The notes beneath the pieces were generated by a model. It did not search any database, had not been told where the DNA came from, and saw nothing but the letters and a program-made list of their open reading frames with translations. A program made the position numbers and the translations under genes. From assembly GCF_023100725.1 (NCBI RefSeq), contig NZ_CP095501.1:1302001-1366000 (forward strand): a stretch of DNA of 64,000 nucleotides, in the 5' to 3' direction. Shown here in pieces: positions 19,762 to 28,735 of the stretch; position 1 is the stretch's first letter; each line of letters begins with the position of its first letter. The DNA comes from Arthrobacter antioxidans (lineage in GTDB: Bacteria; Actinomycetota; Actinomycetes; Actinomycetales; Micrococcaceae).

Positions 19762-21826
19762 GAGCACGCGGTCCGGCGCCGTGGCGGCGCCGGACGCGGC
19801 TCCCCACTCGGACGAAGCACGGCAGGCCCTCGAACTGCTCGACGCCGCGGTGGGCGCCATGGGCGGGGAGATGCGCTCCGGCCAGCACGAGATGGTCCGG
19901 CAGGTCAGTGAGTCCATCCGCTCCGGCGAGCACCTGCTCGTCCAGGCCGGCACCGGCACCGGGAAGTCGCTCGCGTACCTGGTCCCGCTGATCGCCCACG
20001 CGATGGACAGCGACAAGCCCTCGATCGTCTCCACGGCCACGCTCGCCCTCCAGGCGCAGATCGTGGGAAGGGACCTCCCGCGACTCCTGGACGCCGTGCG
20101 GCCCGCGCTCACGCGCCCCGTCGACGTCGCCCTGCTCAAGGGCCGCTCCAACTACGTCTGCCTCCACAAGACCGGCGGCGGCTTCCCGGAGGAGGACGCG
20201 CCCGCCGCCCTCTTCAGCCTCGGCGAGGATGCCGCGCCGCACCCGGCCCCGGCGACCGACGGCCCGTCCTCCGCGCTCGGGAGGGACGTGGTGCGGTTGC
20301 GTGAGTGGGCCGAGGAGACCGCGACCGGCGACCGCGACGACCTCGTACCCGGCGTGAGCGACCGCGCCTGGCGCCAGGTGTCCGTCTCCAGCATGGAGTG
20401 CATCGGTGCCGCCCGCTGTCCGATGGCCCAGGAGTGCTTCAGCGAGAAGGCGCGCGCCGCAGCAGCCGACGCCGACATCATCATCACCAACCACGCCATG
20501 CTCGCGATCAGCGCCTTCGAAGGGCTTGCCGTCCTGCCCGAGTACGACGTCGTCGTCATCGACGAGGCACACGAACTCCACGACCGCGTCACCGGAGCCG
20601 TCTCGGGCCAGCTCTCCGCCTCCATGGTGACCGCTGCAGCCGCGGCGCTCCGGCGCCACGCCTCCATCACCACGGGCGCCCTCGACACGGCCGCCGACGC
20701 CTTCGAGGCGGCCGCCGAGCTCGTTCCCTCGGGCCTCCTGCCGGGGGGCCTCCCGGAGGATCTCGAGCAGGCCCTCGCCCAGGTCCGCGACGCGTCGCGT
20801 GCCGCGCTGTCGGACACCAAGACGGACGGCAAGTCCGAAGCCGACGTCGACGGCGGCCGGCAGGTCGCACGTTCCCGCACCACGCTGGTCTTCGAGCTCG
20901 CCGAGCGGATCCTCGCGGCGTCCGAGCTCAACGAGGTGGTCTGGGCGTCGCGTCCCAGCACCTTCACGCCTGGCTCGGGCTACGTGCAGCCCGACGAGAG
21001 TGCACCCGCGACGCTGAACGTCGCGCCGCTGTCCGTCGCCGGGCGGCTGCGGGAGGGACTGTTCGAGGACCACACCGTGATCCTGACCTCCGCGACCCTC
21101 GCGATCGGATCCGAGTTCGGTCCCGTCGCGGGCTCGCTGGGCCTCAGCGGCCCCGGTGCGCCCGCCTGGACCGGCGTCGACGTCGGAAGCCCCTTCGACT
21201 ACCCGCGGCAGGGCGTGCTCTACGTGGCGAAGGACCTGCCGAAGCCCGAGCGAGGCACCTCCGACGCGCAGCTCGAGGAGCTCCTGGGGCTGCTCACGGC
21301 ATCGCGGGGAGGTGCGCTGGGACTGTTCTCGTCCAAGCGCGCCGCCGAGGAGGCCGCGGAGGCCCTGCGTCCGAAGGTCGACTTCGAGATCCTGTGCCAG
21401 GGGGAGTCCTCGCTCAACGCACTGGTCACGCAGTTCGCGGACGAACCGGATACCTGCCTGTTCGGCACCATGTCCCTGTGGCAGGGCGTCGATGTGCCGG
21501 GGGCCTCGTGCCGACTGGTCGTGATCGACCGCATCCCCTTCCCGCGACCGGACGATCCGCTCATGACCGCCCGCACCCGGGCGGTGGCCCGGAACGGGGG
21601 CAACGGCTTCATGAGCGTGTCCGCCACGCACGCGGCGGTCCGGCTCGCGCAGGGCGCCGGGCGCCTGATCAGGGCGACAGGGGACCGGGGCGTCGTCGCC
21701 GTCCTGGACAGCCGGCTCGCCAACGCCCGGTACGGCGGCTTCCTTCGGGCCGCCCTCCCGCCCTTCTGGGCGACGACCGACCGCGCCACCGTCACGGGCA
21801 TCCTGGAGCGGCTCTCGGGGCGCTGA
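19754..21826 (+). CDS. dinG: ATP-dependent DNA helicase DinG (XPD-like)
   Basis: 690 residues. A superfamily 2 iron-sulfur helicase acting on R-loops, D-loops and damaged forks. Walker A AGTGTGKSLAYL is at about residues 61-72 and the DEAH box VIDEAHEL at about 270. The four-cysteine iron-sulfur signature is spread from SNYVC near 135 to CIGAARCPMAQEC near 216-228. Motif VI appears as QGAGRLIRATGDRG near 634. ATG 19754 overlaps hflX by 8 bases, so it is probably expressed with it; I see no LexA box nearby. Confidence 0.93.
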   Translation: MSESTRSGAVAAPDAAPHSDEARQALELLDAAVGAMGGEMRSGQHEMVRQVSESIRSGEHLLVQAGTGTGKSLAYLVPLIAHAMDSDKPSIVSTATLALQAQIVGRDLPRLLDAVRPALTRPVDVALLKGRSNYVCLHKTGGGFPEEDAPAALFSLGEDAAPHPAPATDGPSSALGRDVVRLREWAEETATGDRDDLVPGVSDRAWRQVSVSSMECIGAARCPMAQECFSEKARAAAADADIIITNHAMLAISAFEGLAVLPEYDVVVIDEAHELHDRVTGAVSGQLSASMVTAAAAALRRHASITTGALDTAADAFEAAAELVPSGLLPGGLPEDLEQALAQVRDASRAALSDTKTDGKSEADVDGGRQVARSRTTLVFELAERILAASELNEVVWASRPSTFTPGSGYVQPDESAPATLNVAPLSVAGRLREGLFEDHTVILTSATLAIGSEFGPVAGSLGLSGPGAPAWTGVDVGSPFDYPRQGVLYVAKDLPKPERGTSDAQLEELLGLLTASRGGALGLFSSKRAAEEAAEALRPKVDFEILCQGESSLNALVTQFADEPDTCLFGTMSLWQGVDVPGASCRLVVIDRIPFPRPDDPLMTARTRAVARNGGNGFMSVSATHAAVRLAQGAGRLIRATGDRGVVAVLDSRLANARYGGFLRAALPPFWATTDRATVTGILERLSGR

Positions 21827-21838
21827 CGCGCCCCGCCG

Positions 21839-21860
21839 GCCGCAGCACACCGGCTGCGGC
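21839..21860. terminator. Hairpin between convergent dinG and lexA
   Basis: GCCGCAG (21839-21845) and CTGCGGC (21854-21860) can pair around an 8-base loop. There is no T-run, so factor-independent termination is only a guess. Confidence 0.4.
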
Positions 21861-21866
21861 GCGTGG

Positions 21867-22646
21867 CTACAGCGCGCGCATCACCGAGACGACCTTGCCC
21901 ATGATGCTGGCGTGGTCGCCGAGGATGGGCTCGTAGCGCGTGTTCTGCGGCAGCAGCCACGTATGGCCGTCCCGCTGCCGGAAGGTCTTCACGGTGGCCT
22001 CCTCGTCGAGCAGTGCCGCCACGATGTCGCCGTTCTGGGCGCTCTGCTGCCGGCGGACCACCACCCAGTCGCCGTCACAGATGGCGGCATCCACCATGGA
22101 GTCCCCCGAGACCCTGAGCATGAAGAGATCCCCGTGGCCGACGAGCTGGCGGGGCAGGGGCATGACGTCCTCGACGACCTGGTCCGCGAGGATCGGTCCG
22201 CCGGCGGCGATGCGCCCCACGAGCGGTACCAGGGCGGTGTCGACGGCGATCCGGTGCTCGGCGGCGGGCTTCCCGTCCGCGGACGGACCGGTCTGGGCGC
22301 CCGAGGTGTCCGGAGCCAGGGTCAGGGGGAGCAGGACCTCCATGGCGCGGGGTCGCTTCGGATCCCTGCGCACGTAGCCGAGCCGCTCGAGCTGCGCCAG
22401 CTGGTGGGTCACGCTGGACAGGCTCGCGAGGCCCACGGTGTCGCCGATCTCCCGCATGGACGGGGGGTACCCCTTGTCGGCGATCGACCGCTGGATCGTC
22501 TCGAGGATGGTCAGCTGCCGGGCGGTCAGCCCCTTGGACACGGAGCGGCCGCGCGGCCTGCCCCGGCCCGCGGAGATGGGCACGGCGTCTGCCTGGACGT
22601 CGGCGGTGTTCGATTCCTGCCGGGCCGCCGCTGATGATTCCGCCAC
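21867..22646 (-). CDS. lexA: SOS repressor LexA
   Basis: 259 residues from a GTG start with AAAGG upstream. The N-terminal winged helix contains [20 protein letters not shown] (about residues 40-60) and [20 protein letters not shown]. The self-cleavage site is the Ala-Gly bond in RIAAGGPIL (about 148/149). The catalytic dyad is Ser about 183 in SGDSMVD and Lys about 220 in ATVKTF. The first 40 residues are a variable extension. It faces dinG and is divergent from a LysM membrane gene, with two LexA boxes in the shared upstream region. Confidence 0.96.
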   Translation of the reverse strand: MAESSAAARQESNTADVQADAVPISAGRGRPRGRSVSKGLTARQLTILETIQRSIADKGYPPSMREIGDTVGLASLSSVTHQLAQLERLGYVRRDPKRPRAMEVLLPLTLAPDTSGAQTGPSADGKPAAEHRIAVDTALVPLVGRIAAGGPILADQVVEDVMPLPRQLVGHGDLFMLRVSGDSMVDAAICDGDWVVVRRQQSAQNGDIVAALLDEEATVKTFRQRDGHTWLLPQNTRYEPILGDHASIMGKVVSVMRAL

Positions 22647-22806
22647 TGTTGCGCCTTTCGCCTGGGATCGCTGATCCCGCTGTCGCCGCCGGACCGCTTC
22701 CGTGGGCCGGAAGCCGTTTTGTCAGAGGCGGCTGGTTGTGTGAGATGCATCGACCCCGGGACCGCCCTCGGAGGGCAGCATCCGTCGACGATGTTGTGAT
22801 CTCTTC

Positions 22807-22847
22807 ACGCTAGGACAGACGGGATCACTTTTCAAACATATGTTCGA
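22807..22847 (-). promoter_or_regulatory. lexA promoter with overlapping SOS box
   Basis: On the minus strand TTGAAA (22835-22830), a 17-base spacer and TAGCGT (22812-22807) form a good promoter. The SOS box TCAAACATATGTTCGA (22832-22847; 11 of 12 consensus positions) overlaps the -35, implying autorepression. The rest of the 317-base lexA-LysM interval holds the second box at 22900-22915 and otherwise nothing I can name. Confidence 0.75.
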
Positions 22848-22899
22848 CCGAGTCTCGACACGGGTCGATCGTAGATGCTAGAAATAGGCAGATGCGTAT

Positions 22900-22915
22900 T
22901 AGAACGTTTGTTCGA
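22900..22915 (+). promoter_or_regulatory. SOS box for the LysM gene
   Basis: TAGAACGTTTGTTCGA matches TCGAAC-N4-GTTCGA at 11 of 12 positions, 48 bases before the LysM ATG. A weak -35/-10 pair (TCGACA 22855, TAGAAA 22879) lies just upstream, so LexA bound here would block early transcription. Confidence 0.7.
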
Positions 22916-22963
22916 ACCGGGCGGTCTGCCCGGCCACGGCATTCGAAGGAAAGAGGAACGGCA

Positions 22964-23485
22964 ATGGTTACACCCGTACTGCATGGCAGCTCGCTGTGGA
23001 CGCCCGCTCGCCCCGAGAACCACCTCAGGCTCGTCTCCATGCTTGACCCGTCCTCGTCGACCATCGCCCCGATGCCCCCGACCTTCGCAGCCCCCTCCCG
23101 GCCTGACGGGACCCGTTCCTCCCCGGAGCCCGCTACCTCCATGCCGTCCCGTACCTCCACGCAGCGGAGTGCGGACCGTCCCCTGACGCTCACGCGGCGA
23201 GGGCGCCTGCTGCTGGTCGGCCTGCCGATCGCCCTGGGCGTCGCGGCCCTGATCCTCCTCGCGGCATTCCTGACCTCCCAGGCGCAGGCGGGGGAGTCGG
23301 CGCCGACCTCCACGGCCACCGTCGAGGTGAGTGTGGTCACCGGAGAGACCCTGTGGGATCTCGCCGTGCGCTACGCGCCGGAGCGCGATCCCCGGGACGT
23401 CGTCGCCGAGATCGTCGAGCTCAACGACCTGCCGACCTCCGTGGTGCAGGCAGGACAGAGCATCGCAGTACCCGCCGCGGACTGA
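22964..23485 (+). CDS. SOS-controlled LysM membrane protein (ChiZ/DivS-like)
   Basis: 173 residues. A Ser/Pro/Thr-rich cytoplasmic region of about 78 residues, one membrane helix at about 82-106, then an extracellular LysM domain at about 121-169 (SVVTGETLWDLAVRYAP to VVQAGQSIAVP). Position next to and divergent from lexA, and this domain order, match M. tuberculosis Rv2719c (ChiZ); C. glutamicum DivS is a comparable SOS-induced division suppressor. The start at 22964 has AAGGAAAGAGG upstream; the in-frame ATG at 22892 precedes the SOS box and is unlikely. Division-suppressor function is inferred. Confidence 0.85.
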   Translation: MVTPVLHGSSLWTPARPENHLRLVSMLDPSSSTIAPMPPTFAAPSRPDGTRSSPEPATSMPSRTSTQRSADRPLTLTRRGRLLLVGLPIALGVAALILLAAFLTSQAQAGESAPTSTATVEVSVVTGETLWDLAVRYAPERDPRDVVAEIVELNDLPTSVVQAGQSIAVPAAD

Positions 23486-23511
23486 CCGGGACCCGCCGCG
23501 GACTGACCGTG
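23470..23511 (+). repeat. 21-bp tandem duplication across the LysM gene stop codon
   Basis: Two adjacent 21-base units (23470-23490 and 23491-23511) are identical except at one position and are followed by a partial third unit. The first unit encodes the last residues and the stop of the LysM protein; the second is untranslated. Confidence 0.85.
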
Positions 23512-23578
23512 ACCCGCACCGAGTGACGGTCACCGGGACCGTGCGCCGGACCATTCGTCCGTGGAAGACGGCATCCCT

Positions 23579-23584
23579 TAAACT
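23579..23584 (+). promoter_or_regulatory. -10 element of hisC (leaderless)
   Basis: TAAACT matches TANNNT and lies 6 bases before the hisC GTG. There is no Shine-Dalgarno between them. Confidence 0.6.
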
Positions 23585-23590
23585 CGAAGA

Positions 23591-24685
23591 GTGCCCTCCT
23601 CCGTTGAAGCCCTAGCAAACCTCCCCCTGCGTGACGACCTCGTCGGGCTGCACCCGTACGGCGCTCCGCAGCTGGACGTCCCGATCCTGCTCAACGTCAA
23701 CGAGAACACCTACGGCGTGCCGGAGGACGTCCACGCGGCCATCGTGGAGGCCGTCGCGGAAGCGACGCGGGGCCTCAATCGTTACCCGGACCGCGAATTC
23801 ACCGAGCTGCGGAAGAATCTCGCCGACTATCTGGGGCACGGTCTGACGCCCGATCAGCTGTGGGCCGCCAACGGCTCCAACGAGGTGCTGCAGCAGGTCC
23901 TCCAGGCGTTCGGCGGACCCGGACGCACCGCCATCGGCTTCCCGCCCACCTACTCGATGTACCCGCTGCTCGCGAGCGGTACCGGGACGCGCTACGTCAC
24001 CGCCGCCCGCGGTGCCGCCTACGCCATGACGCCGGAGGACACCGCCCGGGCGGTCCGCGCATCAGGGGCGAATATCGTCTTCCTCTGCTCGCCGAACAAT
24101 CCCACCGGCACGGCGCTCGGCCTGGACGTCGTCGAGGCCGCCTACGAGGCCGGCGAGGACGCGCGTGCCATCATCATCGTTGATGAGGCCTACGGCGAAT
24201 TCGCGCAGGAGGGGACCGAGAGCGCCCTGACCCTTCTGCCCGGACGCCCGCGGTTGCTCGTCTCCCGGACCATGAGCAAGGCCTTCGCCCTCGCCGGTGC
24301 CCGGATCGGCTACCTCGCGGCGGCGCCGGAGATCGCCGATGCGCTGCGGCTCGTCCGGTTGCCCTACCACCTCTCGGCCATCACCCAGGCGGCCGCGAAC
24401 GCCGCCCTCACCCACGCGGACACGCTGCTGGCGAACGTCGAGGCGATCAAGCTGCAGCGGGACCGCATCGTGCGAGAGCTCGCGGGACTCGGGCTCACGC
24501 CGGCCCCGTCGGATGCGAACTTCGTCTTCTTCTCGGGCCTCGAGGACCCGCACCGTGTCTGGCAGGGCCTCCTGGAGGCAGGGGTCCTCATCCGTGATGT
24601 CGGCATCCCGGGATCCCTGCGCGTCACCGCGGGCACGGAGGAGGAGACGACGGCGTTCCTGACGGCGCTGGCGACGCTGCTCTGA
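23591..24685 (+). CDS. hisC: Histidinol-phosphate aminotransferase
   Basis: 364 residues. A PLP enzyme converting imidazole-acetol phosphate to histidinol phosphate. The fold-type I features are complete: NVNENTYGVP at the N-terminus, NGSNEVLQQV, CSPNNPTGT near 160, DEAYGEF near 198, and the PLP-lysine motif SRTMSKAFALAGARIGY near 226-242. The GTG start at 23591 is set by the -10 hexamer. It is separated from hisB by a DUF2461 gene, so it has its own promoter rather than belonging to the hisBHA transcript; hisD is not in the adjacent sequence. Confidence 0.95.
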   Translation: MPSSVEALANLPLRDDLVGLHPYGAPQLDVPILLNVNENTYGVPEDVHAAIVEAVAEATRGLNRYPDREFTELRKNLADYLGHGLTPDQLWAANGSNEVLQQVLQAFGGPGRTAIGFPPTYSMYPLLASGTGTRYVTAARGAAYAMTPEDTARAVRASGANIVFLCSPNNPTGTALGLDVVEAAYEAGEDARAIIIVDEAYGEFAQEGTESALTLLPGRPRLLVSRTMSKAFALAGARIGYLAAAPEIADALRLVRLPYHLSAITQAAANAALTHADTLLANVEAIKLQRDRIVRELAGLGLTPAPSDANFVFFSGLEDPHRVWQGLLEAGVLIRDVGIPGSLRVTAGTEEETTAFLTALATLL

Positions 24686-24792
24686 CGCTCGGGCCGCTGC
24701 TCCGACGCTCGGGTCGGGCACGGCCCGGGGTCCGCAGGGGCCATCCGCTGCGGGCGATGCGCCGCCCGGGTGCAGCGCCCATCATGTGTCGC

Positions 24793-25482
24793 ATGGATCG
24801 TCCGATCTTCGAGGAGGCGCAGTCGTTCTTCGCGCGGATGGAGGCGGACAACACGCGCGAGTTCTGGGCTCGCCAGCGCAGGCTGTACGACGAAGGGATC
24901 CGGCCGGTCTTCACCGCGGTGTGTGTGGCCCTGACGTCGTTCTCCGGCTGGCGGATCTACCGCCCGCACAACGACCTCAGGTTCCGGCCGGACAGCCCGC
25001 CGTACAAGACCTTCATCGGGGCTGTCGCCGAGCGGCCCGACGGGGTGGGTGCGTTCATCCGCGTGAGCAGCATCGGCCTCCTGGTGGCCACCGGCCTGCC
25101 GTTCCCCGCCGCTGATCAGCTGGCCGGCTTCCGGGCCGCGGTGGCCGGCGACGTCTCGGGCCCGGAGCTGGTCGCCGCGATCGGTGCGGTCACCGGGCAG
25201 GGCATGATGATCCGTCCCGGACGGGCTCAACCGCTGACACGCGTCCCCCGGGGCTTCCCGGCCGATCATCCCAGGGCGGATCTGCTGCGGTGGAAGGGCA
25301 TCGAGGTCAACCATCGCGTGCGCCGACCCGCATGGGTGGACGTGGCCTCCGCCTCGGCGGGCATCGACGAGCTCCTGTGCGAACCCGCCGCGCTGCACGA
25401 GTGGCTGGCCCGCTACGTGGGAGCATCCACCCTCACCGCGGAGCAGCGGTTCGGCCCGCGCCGCGGCACCGGGGCCCCGTGA
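24793..25482 (+). CDS. DUF2461 family protein
   Basis: 229 residues from ATG 24793 (ATG 24784 would add three). The N-terminal pattern IFEEAQSFFARMEADNTREFW and then DLRFRPDSPPYKTFIGA match DUF2461, a widespread family without known function. The GFPADHPRADLLRWKGIEV segment near residue 155 is also characteristic. It sits between hisC and the hisB promoter, an unusual place, and no Shine-Dalgarno is obvious. Expression may depend on hisC read-through. Confidence 0.85.
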   Translation: MDRPIFEEAQSFFARMEADNTREFWARQRRLYDEGIRPVFTAVCVALTSFSGWRIYRPHNDLRFRPDSPPYKTFIGAVAERPDGVGAFIRVSSIGLLVATGLPFPAADQLAGFRAAVAGDVSGPELVAAIGAVTGQGMMIRPGRAQPLTRVPRGFPADHPRADLLRWKGIEVNHRVRRPAWVDVASASAGIDELLCEPAALHEWLARYVGASTLTAEQRFGPRRGTGAP

Positions 25483-25505
25483 CCGGTGTGCCCGGCGGGA
25501 ACACC

Positions 25506-25511
25506 TAGAAT
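25506..25511 (+). promoter_or_regulatory. -10 element of the hisB operon
   Basis: TAGAAT is a near-ideal -10, giving a leader of about 83 bases before hisB, which has GAAGGAAG as ribosome site. No convincing -35 or T-box elements are seen in the leader. Confidence 0.5.
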
Positions 25512-25600
25512 TGAAGGGCAGGACCGCCGGGAGGTTCGCGCCGCCCGCCCTGCTCCCACGTCGATCCGCGCCAGAATGACGCGCACAGAAGGAAGATGCT

Positions 25601-26218
25601 ATGACAGTTGATGCCGCCCGCGGCCGTACGGCCCGTATCGAGCGCGTCACGAGCGAGTCCGATGTCCTCGTCGAAATCGACCTCGACGGTACCGGGGCGT
25701 CGTCGATCGACACCACGGTGCCGTTCTTCGACCACATGCTCACCGCCCTGTCGAAGCACTCCCTCATCGACATGACCATCAGGTCCTCCGGGGACACGCA
25801 CATCGACGTCCACCACACGGTGGAGGACACGGCCATCGCGATCGGCGAGGCCCTGCGCATCGCCCTCGGCACGAAGGCCGGCATCCGGCGCTTCGGCGAG
25901 GCCACCGTCCCGCTCGACGAGGCACTCGCCAACGCCGTCGTCGACATCTCGGGGCGTCCGTTCCTCGTGCACGGCGGGGAGCCGGCGGGCCAGGAGTACC
26001 ACCTCATCGGCGGGCACTTCACGGGTTCCCTGACGCGCCACGTGTTCGAGGCGCTCGCCCTGCACGCCCAGATCTGCCTGCACATCACCGTCATCGGCGG
26101 CCGCGACCCCCACCACATCGTCGAGGCCCAGTTCAAGGCCCTCGCCCGGGCGCTCCGCGCGGCGGTCGAACCGGACCCGCGGGTCGAGGGAATCCCCTCC
26201 ACGAAGGGAGCGCTATGA
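25601..26218 (+). CDS. hisB: Imidazoleglycerol-phosphate dehydratase
   Basis: 205 residues, the monofunctional form. It dehydrates imidazoleglycerol phosphate to imidazole-acetol phosphate using a manganese cluster. Metal-binding histidine motifs are [13 protein letters not shown] near residue 45, [17 protein letters not shown] near 70 and [13 protein letters not shown] with [17 protein letters not shown] near the C-terminus. ATG 25601 follows GAAGGAAG. The stop overlaps hisH by 4 bases. Confidence 0.96.
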   Translation: MTVDAARGRTARIERVTSESDVLVEIDLDGTGASSIDTTVPFFDHMLTALSKHSLIDMTIRSSGDTHIDVHHTVEDTAIAIGEALRIALGTKAGIRRFGEATVPLDEALANAVVDISGRPFLVHGGEPAGQEYHLIGGHFTGSLTRHVFEALALHAQICLHITVIGGRDPHHIVEAQFKALARALRAAVEPDPRVEGIPSTKGAL

Positions 26219-26853
26219 GCGCGCGCACCGTCACCGTCCTCGACTACGGATCCGGCAACGTCCGGTCCGTGGTGCGTGCCCTCGAACACGTGGGTGCCGA
26301 CGTCGTCCTCAGTGCCAAGCCCGACGACGTCCTGAACGCCGACGGCCTGCTCGTCCCCGGCGTCGGTGCTTTCGCCGCCGTCATGCAGGGCCTCAAGGAC
26401 GTCGATGCCCTGCGGATGATCGGGCGCCGCGTCGCCGGCGGCCGCCCCGTACTGGGGATCTGCGTGGGCCTGCAGGTGCTCTTCGACGAGGGCGTGGAGC
26501 ACGGCGTGCGCACGCCCGGCATGGGTGAGTGGCCCGGCACCGTCGAACGGCTCAAGGCCGACGTCGTGCCCCACATGGGCTGGAACACCGTGGAACCGCC
26601 GGAGGACACCGTCCTGTTCGAGGGCCTCGGCGACGAGCGGTTCTACTTCGTGCACTCCTACGGCGTGCAGGACTGGTCCTTCGACGTCACCCAGCCCGCC
26701 ATGAAGCCGCCGCAGGTCACCTGGTCCGACCACGGCGGCCGGTTCATCGCCGCCGTCGAGAACGGTCCGCTCAGCGCCACCCAGTTCCACCCCGAGAAGT
26801 CCGGTGACGCGGGAGCCCAGCTCCTGCGCAACTGGATCGACGGCCTGCGCTGA
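26215..26853 (+). CDS. hisH: Imidazole glycerol phosphate synthase subunit HisH
   Basis: 212 residues. A class I glutamine amidotransferase supplying ammonia to HisF. The nucleophile motif [13 protein letters not shown] has the catalytic Cys at about residue 83, and the His/Glu pair is in TQFHPEKSG near 190. The N-terminal [14 protein letters not shown] is typical. ATG overlaps the hisB stop. hisF is not in this window next to hisA; instead a 52-codon membrane protein follows. Confidence 0.95.
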   Translation: MSARTVTVLDYGSGNVRSVVRALEHVGADVVLSAKPDDVLNADGLLVPGVGAFAAVMQGLKDVDALRMIGRRVAGGRPVLGICVGLQVLFDEGVEHGVRTPGMGEWPGTVERLKADVVPHMGWNTVEPPEDTVLFEGLGDERFYFVHSYGVQDWSFDVTQPAMKPPQVTWSDHGGRFIAAVENGPLSATQFHPEKSGDAGAQLLRNWIDGLR

Positions 26854-26868
26854 TCCGGTGGTGAACCG

Positions 26869-27027
26869 ATGCTGAGCCTCGTGCTCATGGGGGTCGCCGG
26901 ACTCCTCATCGGCGGCGCCTTCTCCCTGCGCGGACAGGAGTTCCCGCGCTGGGTGTGGATCGCCTTCCTCGCCCTCGCCGGTCTGGCGCTCCTGGCCGCC
27001 TACCTGTTCACGCTGCCCGGCGACTAG
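26869..27027 (+). CDS. 52-residue two-pass membrane protein between hisH and hisA
   Basis: Begins [18 protein letters not shown] and has two hydrophobic helices (about residues 2-18 and 29-48) separated by a short polar turn with Arg-Gly-Gln-Glu. The ATG follows the hisH stop by 15 bases with GGTGGTGA upstream. Third codon positions are almost all G or C, as in real genes here. I recognise no family name; a small membrane protein in this place would be co-translated with histidine enzymes, and its role is unknown. Confidence 0.7.
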   Translation: MLSLVLMGVAGLLIGGAFSLRGQEFPRWVWIAFLALAGLALLAAYLFTLPGD

Positions 27028-27098
27028 CCCGCCCCGCACTGCCACACCCCGCTCCTCCACCGCGGCCCCGCCGCCCGAACGAAAGCAGTCAGCCGACC

Positions 27099-27857
27099 AT
27101 GAGCCCCCTCACCGAAACGCCCACCCTCGAGCTCCTCCCCGCCGTCGACGTCGCCGACGGCCAGGCCGTGCGCCTGGTGCAGGGCGAGGCCGGCAGCGAG
27201 ACCAGCTACGGGGACCCGGTGGACGCGGCCCGCGCGTGGCAGGACGCCGGCGCCGAGTGGGTGCACCTCGTGGACCTCGACGCCGCCTTCGGCCGCGGGT
27301 CCAACAAGGACCTGCTCGAGCGTGTCGTCCAGCAGCTCGACATCAAGGTCGAGCTCTCCGGGGGCATCCGCGACGACGCGTCGCTGGAGGCGGCCCTGGA
27401 ACTGGGAGCGACGCGCGTCAACCTGGGCACCGCGGCGCTCGAGAACCCCGAGTGGACGGAGCGGGTGATCGCCCGGTACGGGGACGCCGTCGCCGTCGGG
27501 CTCGATGTCCGCGGGACCACGCTCGCGGCGCGCGGCTGGACCCAGGAGGGCGGCGACCTGTGGGAGGTCCTGCAGCGCCTCGAGGACGCCGGCTGCGCGC
27601 GCTACGTCGTGACCGACGTGACGAAGGACGGCACGCTCAAGGGGCCGAACCTGGCCCTCCTGCGGGAGGTCCTCGCGAAGACCACACGTCCCGTCGTCGC
27701 CTCGGGCGGGATCTCCAGCCTCGACGACATCGTTGCCCTCCGCGACCTCGTGCCCCTCGGGCTCGAGGGCGCGATCGTCGGCAAGGCCCTCTACGCCGGG
27801 GCCTTCACCCTGCCGCAGGCCCTGGACGTGGCAGGGCTGCCCGCCTCGGACGCGTGA
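27099..27857 (+). CDS. priA: Phosphoribosyl isomerase HisA/PriA
   Basis: 252 residues, a TIM barrel. HisA isomerises ProFAR; in most actinobacteria the same enzyme (PriA) also does the TrpF reaction. Seen: [19 protein letters not shown] with the catalytic Asp, [26 protein letters not shown] with phosphate-binding Gly-Gly, [14 protein letters not shown] with the second catalytic Asp, and [13 protein letters not shown]. The bifunctional role is inferred from lineage. ATG 27099 has only a weak ribosome site. The stop overlaps sseB. Confidence 0.93.
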   Translation: MSPLTETPTLELLPAVDVADGQAVRLVQGEAGSETSYGDPVDAARAWQDAGAEWVHLVDLDAAFGRGSNKDLLERVVQQLDIKVELSGGIRDDASLEAALELGATRVNLGTAALENPEWTERVIARYGDAVAVGLDVRGTTLAARGWTQEGGDLWEVLQRLEDAGCARYVVTDVTKDGTLKGPNLALLREVLAKTTRPVVASGGISSLDDIVALRDLVPLGLEGAIVGKALYAGAFTLPQALDVAGLPASDA

Positions 27858-28708
27858 GCGGCCGGCAACTCCCCGCCCACATCGCCGCGGCCCTCGCGGG
27901 CAACACGGCGGACTCCGCCGGGCAGCCGTGGGCGGGCCGCGACCTGTCCGGTCCGGAGAACCCGCTGCACGCCTTCGACGACGACGACGGCGCGGCCGAC
28001 GCGGGGCTCGCCGCGGCGCTGAGCGGGCTCCTGCGGCCCGCGGACAGTCCCGGCGACGCCGAGCGGGCCGTGTTCGGGGCGCTCACCACGGCCAGGGTGT
28101 TCATCCCGATCGTCGCCCGGCTCAGCGACCAGGCGGAGGCCGCCACCGGGCTGCACGCCGACAAGGAGGCCGAGATGGCGCTCGTCACGCTGACGGCGCC
28201 CGACGGCCGGAAGGCCCTGCCGGTCTTCTCCTCGACCGGGGCCCTGGGCCGGTGGCACCCGGACGCGCGGCCCGTCGCGGCGTACGCGTCACGTGCCGCC
28301 CTCGCAGCGGCCGCCGAGGACGCGCAGCTCATGGTGCTGGACCCCGGGGCCGATCTCACGTTCGTGCTCCGGCGTCCCGCCGTCTGGGCCCTGGCCCAGC
28401 AGGTCCCCTGGACGCCGTCGTACGAGGACCCGGCCCTGGCGTCGCTCGTCGAGGAAGCGGCCGGTCAGGAGGAGGACATCCTCGCGGTGGGCCTGCGGCC
28501 GGCGGGCGGAGTGCTGACGCGCACGACCGGCGGTAGCATTGCCTCCGGTGGGGGGCCGGGCCCCGAACTCCGGATGGATGTCCAGCTCCGCCCGGGCCTG
28601 TCCGCCGACGGGGTGCGCGACGCCGTCGCCTCCTTCCGTGGGAAGCTCCTGGGCCTCACCGGCTTCGTGGACCGCGTCGACTCGCTCGACATCAAACTCA
28701 CCCGCTGA
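27854..28708 (+). CDS. SseB N-terminal domain protein
   Basis: 284 residues from a GTG overlapping the hisA stop (GTGA). The SseB-like core is at about residues 75-180: [10 protein letters not shown], then [41 protein letters not shown] and [15 protein letters not shown]. The fold is known from enterobacterial SseB and from proteins of unknown function. Coupling to hisA is common in Arthrobacter-like genomes. No catalytic residues can be proposed. Confidence 0.85.
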   Translation: MSGRQLPAHIAAALAGNTADSAGQPWAGRDLSGPENPLHAFDDDDGAADAGLAAALSGLLRPADSPGDAERAVFGALTTARVFIPIVARLSDQAEAATGLHADKEAEMALVTLTAPDGRKALPVFSSTGALGRWHPDARPVAAYASRAALAAAAEDAQLMVLDPGADLTFVLRRPAVWALAQQVPWTPSYEDPALASLVEEAAGQEEDILAVGLRPAGGVLTRTTGGSIASGGGPGPELRMDVQLRPGLSADGVRDAVASFRGKLLGLTGFVDRVDSLDIKLTR

Positions 28709-28735
28709 CGGGGTCGTCGGCCAGAAAGACGAAAA

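Noticed and set aside
22892..22963. ATG 22892 as start of the LysM protein
   Set aside because: The SOS box lies downstream of it and there is no ribosome site; ATG 22964 has a good one.
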